In this document: piece by piece, positions 34,666 through 43,853 of the stretch | How positions within the stretch are numbered: position 1 is the first letter of the stretch | Layout: each line of letters begins with the position of its first letter | Assembly: GCA_002315435.1 (NCBI GenBank) | Contig: DCFW01000003.1 | Coordinates: 62,001-126,000 of the forward strand | Source of the DNA: Bacteroidales bacterium UBA1794 | GTDB lineage: Bacteria > Bacteroidota > Bacteroidia > Bacteroidales > Bacteroidaceae | Direction: 5' to 3' | Length of the DNA stretch: 64,000 bases | Made by a program: the position numbers and the translations under genes | Notes under the pieces: model-generated | What the model was told of the DNA's origin: nothing | Seen by the model: the letters and a program-made list of their open reading frames with translations, nothing else | The model's database searches: none

Positions 34666-35874
34666 ATGGCTTTAATAAAGTGTCCTGAGTGCGGAAATTT
34701 AGTTTCCGATCACGCAACGAGTTGTCCGAAGTGCGGCTTTCCCGTTGATAAAATGAAGCAACAAGCCGAACAGGCTGAAGTGCAACAACCGGTTGAACCT
34801 AAAGAGCCGGTGAATCCTACGCCTGCACCTTCTTCAACCCCCAGAAGTCAAGAAGATGACGAATGCCAGAAGTTGATTGCGGGTATAGAAGGTCTCATAA
34901 ATGAGCATAGATATAGAGAAGCCAAGGAATTGTTGGATTCAGCACGTGCAAAGTACCCGTCAAGTATGAGATTGATACAGCTTTCTTCAGAAATAGAAGG
35001 CAAGCTGAGAAGCAAACGAAATGGCAGAGTTACGTTGGTTGTAATATTTGTATTGTGCGTATTGGCAGGTTGTGCTTATATGGCGTATCACCAGAATCAA
35101 GCGGCTAAAGAAGATACGGCTTGGCAAGCAGCATGTGATTCCAATACTGTGACTGCATACCAAGGTTTCATGACTGATTACCCCAATGGTAAGCATTATA
35201 CTGAGGCTTTGCAAAGATTCCAAGGTTTGAAAGGAAATGACGAAAGCTATTGGCAAGGTGTTGCAAGCAGTCCGAATACAATGGATTTCCAAAACTATTT
35301 GAAGAAGTTCCCGAATGGAGCTTATGCAGCTTTAGCTACAAACAAGATAGACTCTATTGATTATGTTTCGGCTACAAAGAAGAATACTCCTGATGCATAT
35401 GAGGCTTACTTAATGGCCCATCCTGAAGGTGTGTATGCACAACAAGCCCGTGAACAGACATCTAAAATACAAGCTACAGCCATTACACCTGAGGAAGTGC
35501 AAGGTGTAAAGGATTTGATGAGTAGCTATTATTCAGCATATCAGAATAAAGACATAGACGGAATCACCTCTTATTTCAACCATGTCACAAGACGTTACTA
35601 CAACAAGAGCAATGCAACGCATGATGATATCGTGAATGAGTTGAAGAAAGCGTTTAATGAGGATATTAAAAGTTTGGATATAGAAGTAGAAAGCTCAAGT
35701 TTCAAGGTGAAGAAAGATGAGAGTAAAAACTTCTCTGCAAACTTTTATGTAGTAGTGAATGTTGAGCGTGTGGATCCTACCAAGAACTCATCAGTAAGAA
35801 GTGCAATTACCGCTACCGTTGATAGCAACAACAAAATTACTTCTATCACATCAAGGAAAATTTCAAAAGAATAA
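34666..35874 (+). CDS. zinc-ribbon membrane protein with repeat region
   Basis: A 402-residue protein of unknown function. It begins with a double-CXXC zinc ribbon (CPECGNLVSDHATSCPKCG, residues 6-24), then a Gln/Pro-rich linker, a helical hairpin (LIAGIEGLINEHRYREAKEL), one membrane span (VTLVVIFVLCVLAGCAYMAY, about 122-141), then three repeats of about 45 residues ending in YPNGKHY, FPNGAYA and HPEGVYA. An NTF2-like tail follows (SSYYSAYQNKDIDGITSYF). The zinc ribbon should be cytoplasmic and the repeats periplasmic. An alternative TTG start at 34636 is less likely. It precedes proS by 8 bp and is probably cotranscribed with it. Confidence 0.8.
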   Translation: MALIKCPECGNLVSDHATSCPKCGFPVDKMKQQAEQAEVQQPVEPKEPVNPTPAPSSTPRSQEDDECQKLIAGIEGLINEHRYREAKELLDSARAKYPSSMRLIQLSSEIEGKLRSKRNGRVTLVVIFVLCVLAGCAYMAYHQNQAAKEDTAWQAACDSNTVTAYQGFMTDYPNGKHYTEALQRFQGLKGNDESYWQGVASSPNTMDFQNYLKKFPNGAYAALATNKIDSIDYVSATKKNTPDAYEAYLMAHPEGVYAQQAREQTSKIQATAITPEEVQGVKDLMSSYYSAYQNKDIDGITSYFNHVTRRYYNKSNATHDDIVNELKKAFNEDIKSLDIEVESSSFKVKKDESKNFSANFYVVVNVERVDPTKNSSVRSAITATVDSNNKITSITSRKISKE

Positions 35875-35882
35875 GGATAAAA

Positions 35883-37364
35883 ATGGCGAAAGAACTAAAA
35901 GGTCTGACGAAACGAAGCGAGAACTATTCGCAATGGTATAATGAACTTGTAGTAAAAGCTGATTTAGCAGAACAATCAGCTGTGCGTGGATGTATGGTTA
36001 TTAAACCTTACGGCTATGCAATTTGGGAAAAAATACAACGCCAACTGGACGATATGTTCAAGGCGACAGGGCATGTGAATGCTTATTTCCCCTTACTCAT
36101 CCCCAAATCATTTTTGAGTCGTGAGGCTGAGCATGTGAAAGGTTTTGCTAAAGAATGTGCAGTGGTCACTCATTATCGTTTGAAGAGTTCGGAAGACGGC
36201 AAAAGCGTTATAGTTGATCCGGCTGCAAAGCTTGAAGAAGAATTGATTATTCGTCCAACGTCTGAGACTATTATATGGAGTACCTATAAGAATTGGATTC
36301 ATTCATATCGTGACCTTCCTATTTTGTGCAACCAATGGGCTAATGTGTTCCGTTGGGAGATGCGCACACGTTTGTTCTTACGTACCGCAGAATTCTTGTG
36401 GCAGGAAGGGCATACTGCTCATGCTACTCGTGAAGAAGCAGAAACTGAAGCTGTGAAGATGCTGAACTTGTATGCTGATTTTGCCGAGAACTTTATGGCC
36501 GTACCGGTTGTGAAGGGTGTGAAATCTGAAACAGAACGTTTTGCCGGTGCTTTGGAAACCTATACTATCGAAGCTATGATGCAGGATGGTAAAGCATTGC
36601 AAAGCGGTACTTCTCATTTTTTGGGACAGAACTTTGCAAAAGCATTCGATGTGCAGTTTCTGGATAAAAATAACAAGCTTGATTATGTATGGGCTACTTC
36701 TTGGGGTGTTTCTACCCGCTTGATGGGTGCCTTGATCATGACTCACAGCGATGATAACGGATTGGTATTGCCTCCTAAATTGGCTCCGATACAAGTTGTG
36801 ATTATTCCTATTTACAAGAATGAAGAACAACTTCATACGATTGATGATAAGGCTGAGGCTATTGCAACTAATTTGCGCAAGATGGGCTTATCAGTCAAGT
36901 ATGATAACTCAGACAATAGACGTCCGGGCTTTAAGTTTGCCGATTATGAATTAAAAGGCGTGCCGGTTCGTTTGGTAATTGGTGCAAGAGATTTGGAAAA
37001 CGGTACCATTGAAGTTCTGCGTCGTGATACTTTGGAAAAAGAATCAGTAAGTATCGAGGGTATTGAAGATCGCGTAAAGGCATTGCTTGATGACATACAA
37101 AACAATATGTTTGTGAAAGCAAAGACATATCGTGACGAACGTACAATCAATGTGGATACTTATGATGAATTCAAAGAGAAGATAGAAGAGGGTGGATTCT
37201 TAATGGCACACTGGGACGGAACTCCCGAAACAGAAGCTAAAATCAAAGAAGAAACCAAAGCTACCATTCGTTGCATTCCACTTGATGGAGATACAACTCC
37301 CGGAGTCGATATGATTACAGGCAAACCATCAGCTCGCAGAGTAATGTTTGCTCGGGCATATTGA
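35883..37364 (+). CDS. proS: prolyl-tRNA synthetase
   Basis: ProRS charges tRNA-Pro. At 493 residues, without the long editing insertion of the E. coli type, it is the archaeal/eukaryotic-like (ProS type 3) form common in Bacteroidetes. Class II motif 2 is seen in WANVFRWEMRTRLFLRTAEFLWQEGHTAHA, quoted here in part for its key residues: the Arg of FRWE and the GHTAHAT segment. Substrate recognition RPTSETIIW lies before it. The anticodon-binding domain starts near residue 300 (VVIIPIYKN), and the C-terminal zinc-like domain ends in Tyr (MFARAY), as typical of this form. A terminator follows. Confidence 0.95.
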   Translation: MAKELKGLTKRSENYSQWYNELVVKADLAEQSAVRGCMVIKPYGYAIWEKIQRQLDDMFKATGHVNAYFPLLIPKSFLSREAEHVKGFAKECAVVTHYRLKSSEDGKSVIVDPAAKLEEELIIRPTSETIIWSTYKNWIHSYRDLPILCNQWANVFRWEMRTRLFLRTAEFLWQEGHTAHATREEAETEAVKMLNLYADFAENFMAVPVVKGVKSETERFAGALETYTIEAMMQDGKALQSGTSHFLGQNFAKAFDVQFLDKNNKLDYVWATSWGVSTRLMGALIMTHSDDNGLVLPPKLAPIQVVIIPIYKNEEQLHTIDDKAEAIATNLRKMGLSVKYDNSDNRRPGFKFADYELKGVPVRLVIGARDLENGTIEVLRRDTLEKESVSIEGIEDRVKALLDDIQNNMFVKAKTYRDERTINVDTYDEFKEKIEEGGFLMAHWDGTPETEAKIKEETKATIRCIPLDGDTTPGVDMITGKPSARRVMFARAY

Positions 37365-37389
37365 TGGTTGATTGATATAAAGTAAAATA

Positions 37390-37456
37390 TATCGGCAAGT
37401 GATTGGCAGAGATGATTCATCTCAATGCTGCTTTTAAATCACTTGTCGATAAATTT
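37390..37456 (+). terminator. Rho-independent terminator after proS
   Basis: A 15-bp stem, TATCGGCAAGTGATT with AATCACTTGTCGATA (one G-U), encloses a second small hairpin (GAGATGATTCATCTC) and is followed by AATTTTTGTTTTT. Confidence 0.85.
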
Positions 37457-37495
37457 TTGTTTTTATCTTATTGCAAATAAAGGTGCATTAATTTA

Positions 37496-38620
37496 TCACG
37501 TTAGATTAGCTATATAGGCAATCAATACTAGCAGTGAAATCAGGATAATGCACAATATAAGTAAAAGGATGATGGCATATATCATAATCAAAATGACTTT
37601 CCATGCTGTTCTCAACCATGAATATCCGAATAGTTGCTTGACGTCCCATGTATAGACTAAGAACATAGGTAAGAAAGCAATATTGATTGTATCATTTACC
37701 GTACTTCCTCTGAAAGGAAGATAGAACAGGGATAAAATTAAGATTTGAGAAATAATGTAAGTCTGTACAATAAAATGCTCTGTAGTGTTGCATTTATGTT
37801 TTGCCTTGCGGAAAACAAATCTTGATGTAAATGCGAGAAAAGGAAGAGTTAATATGATATTTGCTATTCGGTTGTTCTTAAACCATTTCAACAGAAGCTC
37901 TGAAACGTTCTTCAGAAAAGAATTGTTAATGGAGAAATTGGATAGGACTTTCTCTACCGTATGATATTCTTTTAGAAGTTTCTGTTTCTTTTTGTTGTCC
38001 TCTTTGTCTTCTTTATCATCGTCTTTATCATTGTCGACTTTATCTTGTTGATTCTTTTGATTATTGATTTTATTAATAGTCGCTAAAGCCACGTTGATGT
38101 TTTGTTTGTTTAAATTGTTATCTTCTTGACCATATTGACATTGAAGTCCTTCTTTTACCAGCTCTATTCGTTCAGAGCCGGACATATTTTCAAGTTGCTT
38201 CTTTTTCATAATATTCGGATACATCAGTTCGGCCATGATGATGTAGATGGCTCCAACAACGAACAGCATCGCAAAAGGATGATAGTAACGGATACGTTTA
38301 CCGGCAATGTAATCTTTAATCATGTATCCCGGTCGATAAAGTAGTTCCATGGAGGTTAGCCAAAAGCCATGATTGATATGGAACATGATACTAAAGAAGT
38401 TCTTGATCGTATTTTTATAGGTGATTCGAGGAATGTTTCTTCCTTGACCGCACTTATTGCAAACGTTACCATAAAAGTGATGTCCGCAATTTTTGCAAAT
38501 ACATGAATCTGTATTTAATGAAGGAGGAGGCATTCCGTAGCGTTGTCTCCTTTGAATAAGTTTGTAATATAGTTTGAATCTTCTTGTAATAAATTCCGTT
38601 TTAGATAGTTGTTTACTCAT
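37496..38620 (-). CDS. DUF3667 integral membrane protein
   Basis: A 374-residue membrane protein matching the DUF3667 pattern: an N-terminal zinc-ribbon-like motif (CKNCGHHFYGNVCNKCGQ, residues 42-59), then NFFSIMFHINHGFWLTSMEL and RPGYMIKDYIAGKRIRYYHP, which is the family signature, and four or five membrane spans. Between the first and second span lies a Lys/Asp-rich low-complexity loop (about residues 175-215). Function is not known. It stands alone between convergent proS and a 382-bp upstream gap, so is probably monocistronic. Confidence 0.85.
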   Translation of the reverse strand: MSKQLSKTEFITRRFKLYYKLIQRRQRYGMPPPSLNTDSCICKNCGHHFYGNVCNKCGQGRNIPRITYKNTIKNFFSIMFHINHGFWLTSMELLYRPGYMIKDYIAGKRIRYYHPFAMLFVVGAIYIIMAELMYPNIMKKKQLENMSGSERIELVKEGLQCQYGQEDNNLNKQNINVALATINKINNQKNQQDKVDNDKDDDKEDKEDNKKKQKLLKEYHTVEKVLSNFSINNSFLKNVSELLLKWFKNNRIANIILTLPFLAFTSRFVFRKAKHKCNTTEHFIVQTYIISQILILSLFYLPFRGSTVNDTINIAFLPMFLVYTWDVKQLFGYSWLRTAWKVILIMIYAIILLLILCIILISLLVLIAYIANLT

Positions 38621-39002
38621 ATCTAGTTTTAATTTGATTTACTTGAATAGAATGTATTTCCCGTTTATCGAAAAGAGATCATTAAAAGTGAATAGTACCC
38701 ACTGATAAAACGTTCGCAAGTTATGAAGAAAATGCTTAATATGCAAACTCAAATGTACAAACGTTAAATCAAAGTTCTATCCTTTTAATGAATCATGTGA
38801 AAGCATTCATTTATGTATGCAGAAGAAATAACCGGAATGAGTCTTTTAGATAAGATCAGCATTTGTTTTTTTATCAATTGTAGATAAAGAAGCTCTATCG
38901 AATCTAAACTGAAAATGATTCGATAGAGCTATACTATGTAGTTGTTCAGATTATGTATTATGGGTCAATCAAGTAACTACATTCATTGAAGAGATGCTAT
39001 TC
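38621..39002. other. 382-bp gap: DUF3667 promoter region and a terminator
   Basis: No gene is visible here. On the minus strand a -7-like TACATTTG (38750-38757) could start the DUF3667 transcript about 120 bp before its ATG. The part nearest the DUF2264 gene holds a 14-bp perfect hairpin, listed separately. The rest is AT-rich without recognisable structure. Confidence 0.5.
38891..38930 (-). terminator. hairpin terminator after the DUF2264 gene
   Basis: AGCTCTATCGAATC pairs perfectly over 14 bp with GATTCGATAGAGCT around a 12-base loop, 72 bp after the stop of the DUF2264 gene on the minus strand. The following T-rich stretch is interrupted, so efficiency is uncertain. Confidence 0.6.
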
Positions 39003-40238
39003 TTATTCTGTATAGGCGTGGTCTTTAGGAAACGGTGCACCTTCCCATACTTTCTTGGATGTCCAATCCTCATCAGGATCTGTCCAAAATGGATCATTGG
39101 CAGGTAAGCCTAGTGGGAGGAATCCCATGGTTGTCATATAAAGACTGCCATTGTTGGTATACCAATCAGCACAATCAGCTTGATGCCCATTGACTCCGAT
39201 AGTGAGAAAACCTTTCTCGTTGAAGTTACGGTTGTCGCTGAACATTCTTTTCATTACCGCAGTCAATGCACAGCGTACTTGTGCCGGATGCAGACCCTTG
39301 GGCAGTTGCTTGTGCCATACAAGTAACCCTAGCGGCTGAAAGACCGATAATCTATAAGGTATGGAACGTCCGATGACAGGGTAGGTGCCTTCAGGAGAAA
39401 TGAATCGCTCGAGTATGATTCCGTACTTTTGCATACGTTTCAGGGCTTTGTTATAACGATCAGGAGTGGCTATTGATGTTTCATGGTGATTAATTGCTTC
39501 CTTTAAACACTCTACATACATGGGTTGTATCACATGGCTATTATAGTAATCGAAGGCAAAGTGAGGACCATCGGAATACCATCCATCGCCTACATACCAT
39601 TCTTCTATCTTGCGAAGTGCTGAATTGATGCGATATTTGTCATAAGGAGCTCCTGCTTTCATTAGGAATGTTTCTATTGTAGCAGAGAACAGAACCCAAT
39701 TGGTATAAGGAGGATCTACACGTCTTAATTGCATAAACTCTGTGAAGTAACGTTGTTTGGTGATACTGTCAAGTGGTACCCATAGTTGGTCATATGCTCG
39801 CAGGAAACTATCTGCAATATAGGCTGCATCTACAAGTGGCTGGCCTTCCTTCCTCCATAATAAATAGTCAGGACTATTGGGATCAACTGCGTTCGCATAA
39901 CTCTTAAGTGCCCATTCGCGCAATTGCTTGCGTTGAGCACCTTCCGGCGAATCATCATCCGGTAGAGAAAGCCATGGAGCTACACCGGCCATTGTACGTC
40001 CGAATGCTTCCATATAAGTAACCCGTTTATCACGACCGTCCCATGTGGGGCTAAGTTCTACCAGCATGTTCTTTTGCAGTTCACCCTTACTCATGTTGCT
40101 GAGTACGGGAGCTGCAATTTTGTATAAAGTATTGCACCAATAGGTGCGCGTGTTAATTTCTTTGCTTTTGTTCTTAGCTTCAGAAGAAAATGGGACAAGC
40201 AAAAGCAATGTACAAATCAGTAGAAACTGTCTTTTCAT
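39003..40238 (-). CDS. DUF2264 secreted protein, probable carbohydrate-active enzyme
   Basis: A secreted protein of 411 residues from the ATG at 40238. The signal peptide is KRQFLLICTLLLLVPFSSEA. The frame extends 21 codons upstream into the GH43 gene, without a signal sequence. The body, with RVTYMEAFGRTMAGVAPWL, LLWRKEGQPLVDAAYIADSF, NWVLFSATIETFLMKAG and YVGDGWYSDGPHFAFDYYN, matches DUF2264 and looks like an all-helical (alpha/alpha)6 barrel. Some DUF2264-type proteins are thought to be glycosidases acting on uronic acids; I am not sure of this. It is 17 bp downstream of the GH43 gene, so both should be made together and act on one glycan. Confidence 0.8.
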   Translation of the reverse strand: MKRQFLLICTLLLLVPFSSEAKNKSKEINTRTYWCNTLYKIAAPVLSNMSKGELQKNMLVELSPTWDGRDKRVTYMEAFGRTMAGVAPWLSLPDDDSPEGAQRKQLREWALKSYANAVDPNSPDYLLWRKEGQPLVDAAYIADSFLRAYDQLWVPLDSITKQRYFTEFMQLRRVDPPYTNWVLFSATIETFLMKAGAPYDKYRINSALRKIEEWYVGDGWYSDGPHFAFDYYNSHVIQPMYVECLKEAINHHETSIATPDRYNKALKRMQKYGIILERFISPEGTYPVIGRSIPYRLSVFQPLGLLVWHKQLPKGLHPAQVRCALTAVMKRMFSDNRNFNEKGFLTIGVNGHQADCADWYTNNGSLYMTTMGFLPLGLPANDPFWTDPDEDWTSKKVWEGAPFPKDHAYTE

Positions 40239-40255
40239 AATATAAATTTTATGTG

Positions 40256-41386
40256 TTAATTCCTTTTTGTGAATACATCCAAGTTCCATTTGGGTATCCA
40301 TGCAATATATGGAATATTATTCTTAAATAGTACAGGAAGCCAGATGTATCGTGAATCAATAGGATGCTTGGGACGCCATTCATCTGCCATAAAGATGTAT
40401 GCATTTTTGAGTCCTTCAACCGGTAGAAGAAAAGTACTTTGTCCTCCAAATGTCTTTTCTTTGTTGGTCCCTTGACACGGGTTATCATATTGTTTCCACG
40501 GTCCATATATATTGGAGGCAGAAAATAGTCGTGCAGCATTCGGTTCCCAGCCGGTACATCCGGATGTGATCATCCAATATGTGCCATTGTATTTCATTAT
40601 GGCAGGAGCTTCATTATGTCCTCCCGGAGCAATTCTGAAATACTTGCCGCTGTGAGTAAGATAATCGTCGCTTAGTTCAGCTATTTGCAGTGTGAGATTG
40701 TCTTCTGAAGAGTAAATGTGATATGCTTTACCGTTATCATCTACAAAGAGAGTCATGTCTCTTGACATTTGTCCCTCTTTAAAGTCCCGCTTTACAAACA
40801 TGCCTCGACGGATGGCACTATACCATTCAGGTGTCCACCATTCTTTATTTTGTTCAGCCGAGAAACTATAGTTGCGATCTTCAGTAGGCATATTTTCCGG
40901 ATAGATTCCTGCGTTGACACGTTTAGATTCAATGTATGTGAACGGTCCTTCAGGCGAAGAGCTTACAGCTACACCAGCACGAGCAGAATCGTATCCTTTG
41001 TCACGCAGTTCAAGATGAAACCACATAACAAACTTTTTTGTAGTAGGGTTGTATATGACTTTCGGGCGTTCCAGTATACATCCTTTTGCTATGTCGCTGT
41101 TAGGATCAGAACTTACTTGTAATGCAATGCCTCTATTTCTCCAATGATATAGATCTGTGGACGAATAGCATGAAACACCTTTCAATGCAGTCGTTGTGTT
41201 TTCGCTTTTGTGTTCTCCATACCAATAGTAAGTTCCCTTGTCAAAGAGTATGCCTCCACCGTGTGCATTGATAGGAATATTTGTGTTGTCTTTCCAAACA
41301 GCCTTGGAATAGAAATAATTACTTTGGGATTGAACCATATAGCATGAAATGAAATATGTTACAACAAGTGTAATAAGCTTTTTCAT
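40256..41386 (-). CDS. GH43 family glycosidase (possible exo-beta-1,3-galactanase)
   Basis: A 376-residue secreted five-bladed-propeller enzyme. After the signal peptide (TYFISCYMVQSQ) come INAHGGGILFDKGTYYWYGEHK, here key for subfamily (HGGG instead of the usual Asp base), KVIYNPTTKKFVMWFH, SRDMTLFVDDNGKAY, and GHNEAPAIMKYNG with the probable catalytic acid Glu. FGGQSTFLL may supply the Gln that replaces the base in GH43 subfamily 24 galactanases. This points to exo-beta-1,3-galactanase activity on arabinogalactan-like chains, which is inference. Paired with the DUF2264 gene; no SusC/D pair adjoins them. Confidence 0.82.
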   Translation of the reverse strand: MKKLITLVVTYFISCYMVQSQSNYFYSKAVWKDNTNIPINAHGGGILFDKGTYYWYGEHKSENTTTALKGVSCYSSTDLYHWRNRGIALQVSSDPNSDIAKGCILERPKVIYNPTTKKFVMWFHLELRDKGYDSARAGVAVSSSPEGPFTYIESKRVNAGIYPENMPTEDRNYSFSAEQNKEWWTPEWYSAIRRGMFVKRDFKEGQMSRDMTLFVDDNGKAYHIYSSEDNLTLQIAELSDDYLTHSGKYFRIAPGGHNEAPAIMKYNGTYWMITSGCTGWEPNAARLFSASNIYGPWKQYDNPCQGTNKEKTFGGQSTFLLPVEGLKNAYIFMADEWRPKHPIDSRYIWLPVLFKNNIPYIAWIPKWNLDVFTKRN

Positions 41387-41546
41387 AAAGCAATAATATT
41401 TATCTGTTAATACTTTTGCATAAAATTGCTGATTATTACATCATTGTATGTGGAATAATGCTTAATTAAATTCAGAATATCACCCGTGATCTCTATTTAT
41501 TGTTTATTCTACTCTTTTGAGTGATAATTCGTCTGTGTCGTTAGTA

Positions 41547-43853
41547 TTAGAAGGGATATCCTATAGCAAAATGGATGCCTACTGCATCTTTGAAACTGCT
41601 TCGCATGTTGAAATAACCATTTGTTTCAGTGTCATAGGGTACGTGCAATGCATATCCGGCATCTATTCTCAGAACAAGATATGAAAAGTCATAACGCAAT
41701 CCGAATCCGGTGTCCAGTGCCAAGTCACTTGGTAAACGATTAAAGTTTATGCGACTTCCGGGACGTGAACTATCTTCACGAAGTCCCCAGATATTACCCA
41801 TGTCAGTGAATAGTGCCCCCCATAGGCTACCGGCAATTTTAAATCGATATTCCACATTTGCTTCCAGTTTGAGGTCTCCGGTTTGGTCCATGTAAGAGTA
41901 TGTATAACTTTCATCCGGTTTGTATTTTCCAGGTCCGATAGAGCGGATGGTAAATGCTCTTAAGCTGTTTGATCCACCTATGTAGAATTGTTCGGAATAA
42001 GGAGCAACATCTGAATTTCCATAACTGCAAATGACTCCTCCAAAGAACCGAGTAACTAAAGATGCTGAACGTGAAATCTTCATATTATACCGTAGCTCGG
42101 ATGTAAACTTAAGGAATTGTGCGAAGGGGTTATTAAATATTTGCTTCTCCTCATTAAAACTTTTTCCAAAAGCTTTGTACCCCAGTGATACAATGTTGCC
42201 TGCAGACTTGAATGTGGTGTTCCACCAAATGTGATTCCGTTTTGTTTGGTCGGTAGCATTGTCGTAAGTATATGCAAATTTCATTGCCGGTATGAATTTG
42301 TTTGACAAGCTTAGTGAAAGTCCGGGATTGGCATTCATGATAGAATCGAATGTTGCAGTCTTTGCACGTAACAAATTAAAAGTCAAGCTAAGTGGCGTGA
42401 TAGTGTATTGTTTGTATTTTGTTGGTTGAAAATTATAATTCATATCACTGTTTAATGAAATCATTCGAAAGTAATGTGCGCGGTTTAAACGATCAAAACT
42501 CAATTCGAAAGATGTATTTGGCGTACCTCTTCGCTCTTTTTCTGATTCATGCGGTAATAGCAATCTAGGTATTGTCAGTGACAAGGTTGTACCCATTTCC
42601 CATGAATTAAGTAAAGACTTGTCTCCATTATTGTATGTTTTGGTACTACCTGTCTTTTGCCATTCATAGCTGCCTTTTAATGTTAGTGATAATAATTCTC
42701 CACCTTTGAAAATATTTCTTTTACTTAAGGTGAAAGTGGTTCCCGGACCTAATTGATCATTGCTTTTAGATACAAAGTCAAAATTAAGTTCTGATGAATA
42801 TCTTTGTTCTGTAACGGCATTCAATTGTATGTCCAATAGATTCTTTTTGGAATCAGTCACCGGAGTGTATGAGATATTTGTACTCCTAAATACATTGAGC
42901 CGTGCAAATCTACTCATCGTACGCTCTTCCCGAGAAACTGAATAGGTCTTATTGGGCATTAGTCTGAAGTTGTTGTAAAGAATGGATGGCTTCACAATGA
43001 GTTTGCCTAGATGATATATTGTGATGTCTTTATAGATGGTTGAGTCCATCGGCATACCGACAGGCATATTTTCAGATGTAATAGATATGCTTCTTTTCCC
43101 CGGATACCATTTCTTATATACAGCTTTGCTTACGTCCTTACGAGGGAATATGCGTAACATTATCTTCCCAGGCGAATTAACAGTATCTGCTTCAAATGTG
43201 ATATAATCGCTGCGGAAGTAGTAATATCCTTTGTTCCTCAGAATGTCTACAATGCGATTACGTTCATTCCCTAAGTTCATGATAGAAAACAATTGTCCTT
43301 TTTCTATGAATTTGTCTTTCGGGTTTGCATTTATAAGCGAATCAATATCTTTTTGAAACCCTGTATACTGGATTGAATCGATAATGAATGGATGCCCTAA
43401 ATCTATTATATAATGCACTTTGCATTTGCGTTTCTTCTTCACTTCTTTGGCAGTGACTGAACCTCGCAAGAATCCATAGTCATGAAGTAAGTTTGTTGAT
43501 GTTTTAGCACGTACATCCACATTTACATATGAAAGCAATACAGGTTCGGCCGCAATTTTCTTTTTAATCCATCCAAGCGGTCCCTTGTTGTATTTGTAGA
43601 GTAAATTATACATCCACAAACCGAAAGGAATCGGCCAACGTTTTGACCCGCTTCCGAAAATAGCATTGTTAGGAGTGATAGTTAATGCTGCATTGATTTC
43701 TTCCATCGCATCGTCATTGATAGACTTTGCCTCTTTGTTTCCGACCACTTCTATTTTCATTCCGGTGTAGAGGTAATCGTCAGCCGGCAAATGCTTAGCT
43801 GTGGAGCAGGCCGTAAAGGCAATAAACAATATAAGTATATATATGTTTTTCAT
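41547..43853 (-). CDS. tamL: TamL: lipoprotein BamA/TamA-family outer-membrane protein
   Basis: An Omp85-family protein of 768 residues. Unusually for the superfamily, but typical for Bacteroidetes TamL, it starts as a lipoprotein (LILFIAFTACSTAKHL, lipobox FTAC). POTRA-like domains span roughly residues 30-370 (YVNVDVRAKTSTNLLHDYG, FIIDSIQYTGFQKDID). The C-terminal half is a 16-strand barrel with FYIGGSNSLRAFTIRSIGPG, the conserved barrel-lumen segment, and ends in aromatic HFAIGYPF. It overlaps the tamB stop by 4 bp. With TamB it is thought to move outer-membrane proteins or lipids across the periplasm. Confidence 0.92.
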   Translation of the reverse strand: MKNIYILILFIAFTACSTAKHLPADDYLYTGMKIEVVGNKEAKSINDDAMEEINAALTITPNNAIFGSGSKRWPIPFGLWMYNLLYKYNKGPLGWIKKKIAAEPVLLSYVNVDVRAKTSTNLLHDYGFLRGSVTAKEVKKKRKCKVHYIIDLGHPFIIDSIQYTGFQKDIDSLINANPKDKFIEKGQLFSIMNLGNERNRIVDILRNKGYYYFRSDYITFEADTVNSPGKIMLRIFPRKDVSKAVYKKWYPGKRSISITSENMPVGMPMDSTIYKDITIYHLGKLIVKPSILYNNFRLMPNKTYSVSREERTMSRFARLNVFRSTNISYTPVTDSKKNLLDIQLNAVTEQRYSSELNFDFVSKSNDQLGPGTTFTLSKRNIFKGGELLSLTLKGSYEWQKTGSTKTYNNGDKSLLNSWEMGTTLSLTIPRLLLPHESEKERRGTPNTSFELSFDRLNRAHYFRMISLNSDMNYNFQPTKYKQYTITPLSLTFNLLRAKTATFDSIMNANPGLSLSLSNKFIPAMKFAYTYDNATDQTKRNHIWWNTTFKSAGNIVSLGYKAFGKSFNEEKQIFNNPFAQFLKFTSELRYNMKISRSASLVTRFFGGVICSYGNSDVAPYSEQFYIGGSNSLRAFTIRSIGPGKYKPDESYTYSYMDQTGDLKLEANVEYRFKIAGSLWGALFTDMGNIWGLREDSSRPGSRINFNRLPSDLALDTGFGLRYDFSYLVLRIDAGYALHVPYDTETNGYFNMRSSFKDAVGIHFAIGYPF

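Noticed and set aside
36378..36836. 152-codon minus-strand frame opposite proS
   Set aside because: Antisense to the catalytic core of ProRS; composition is that of a shadow.
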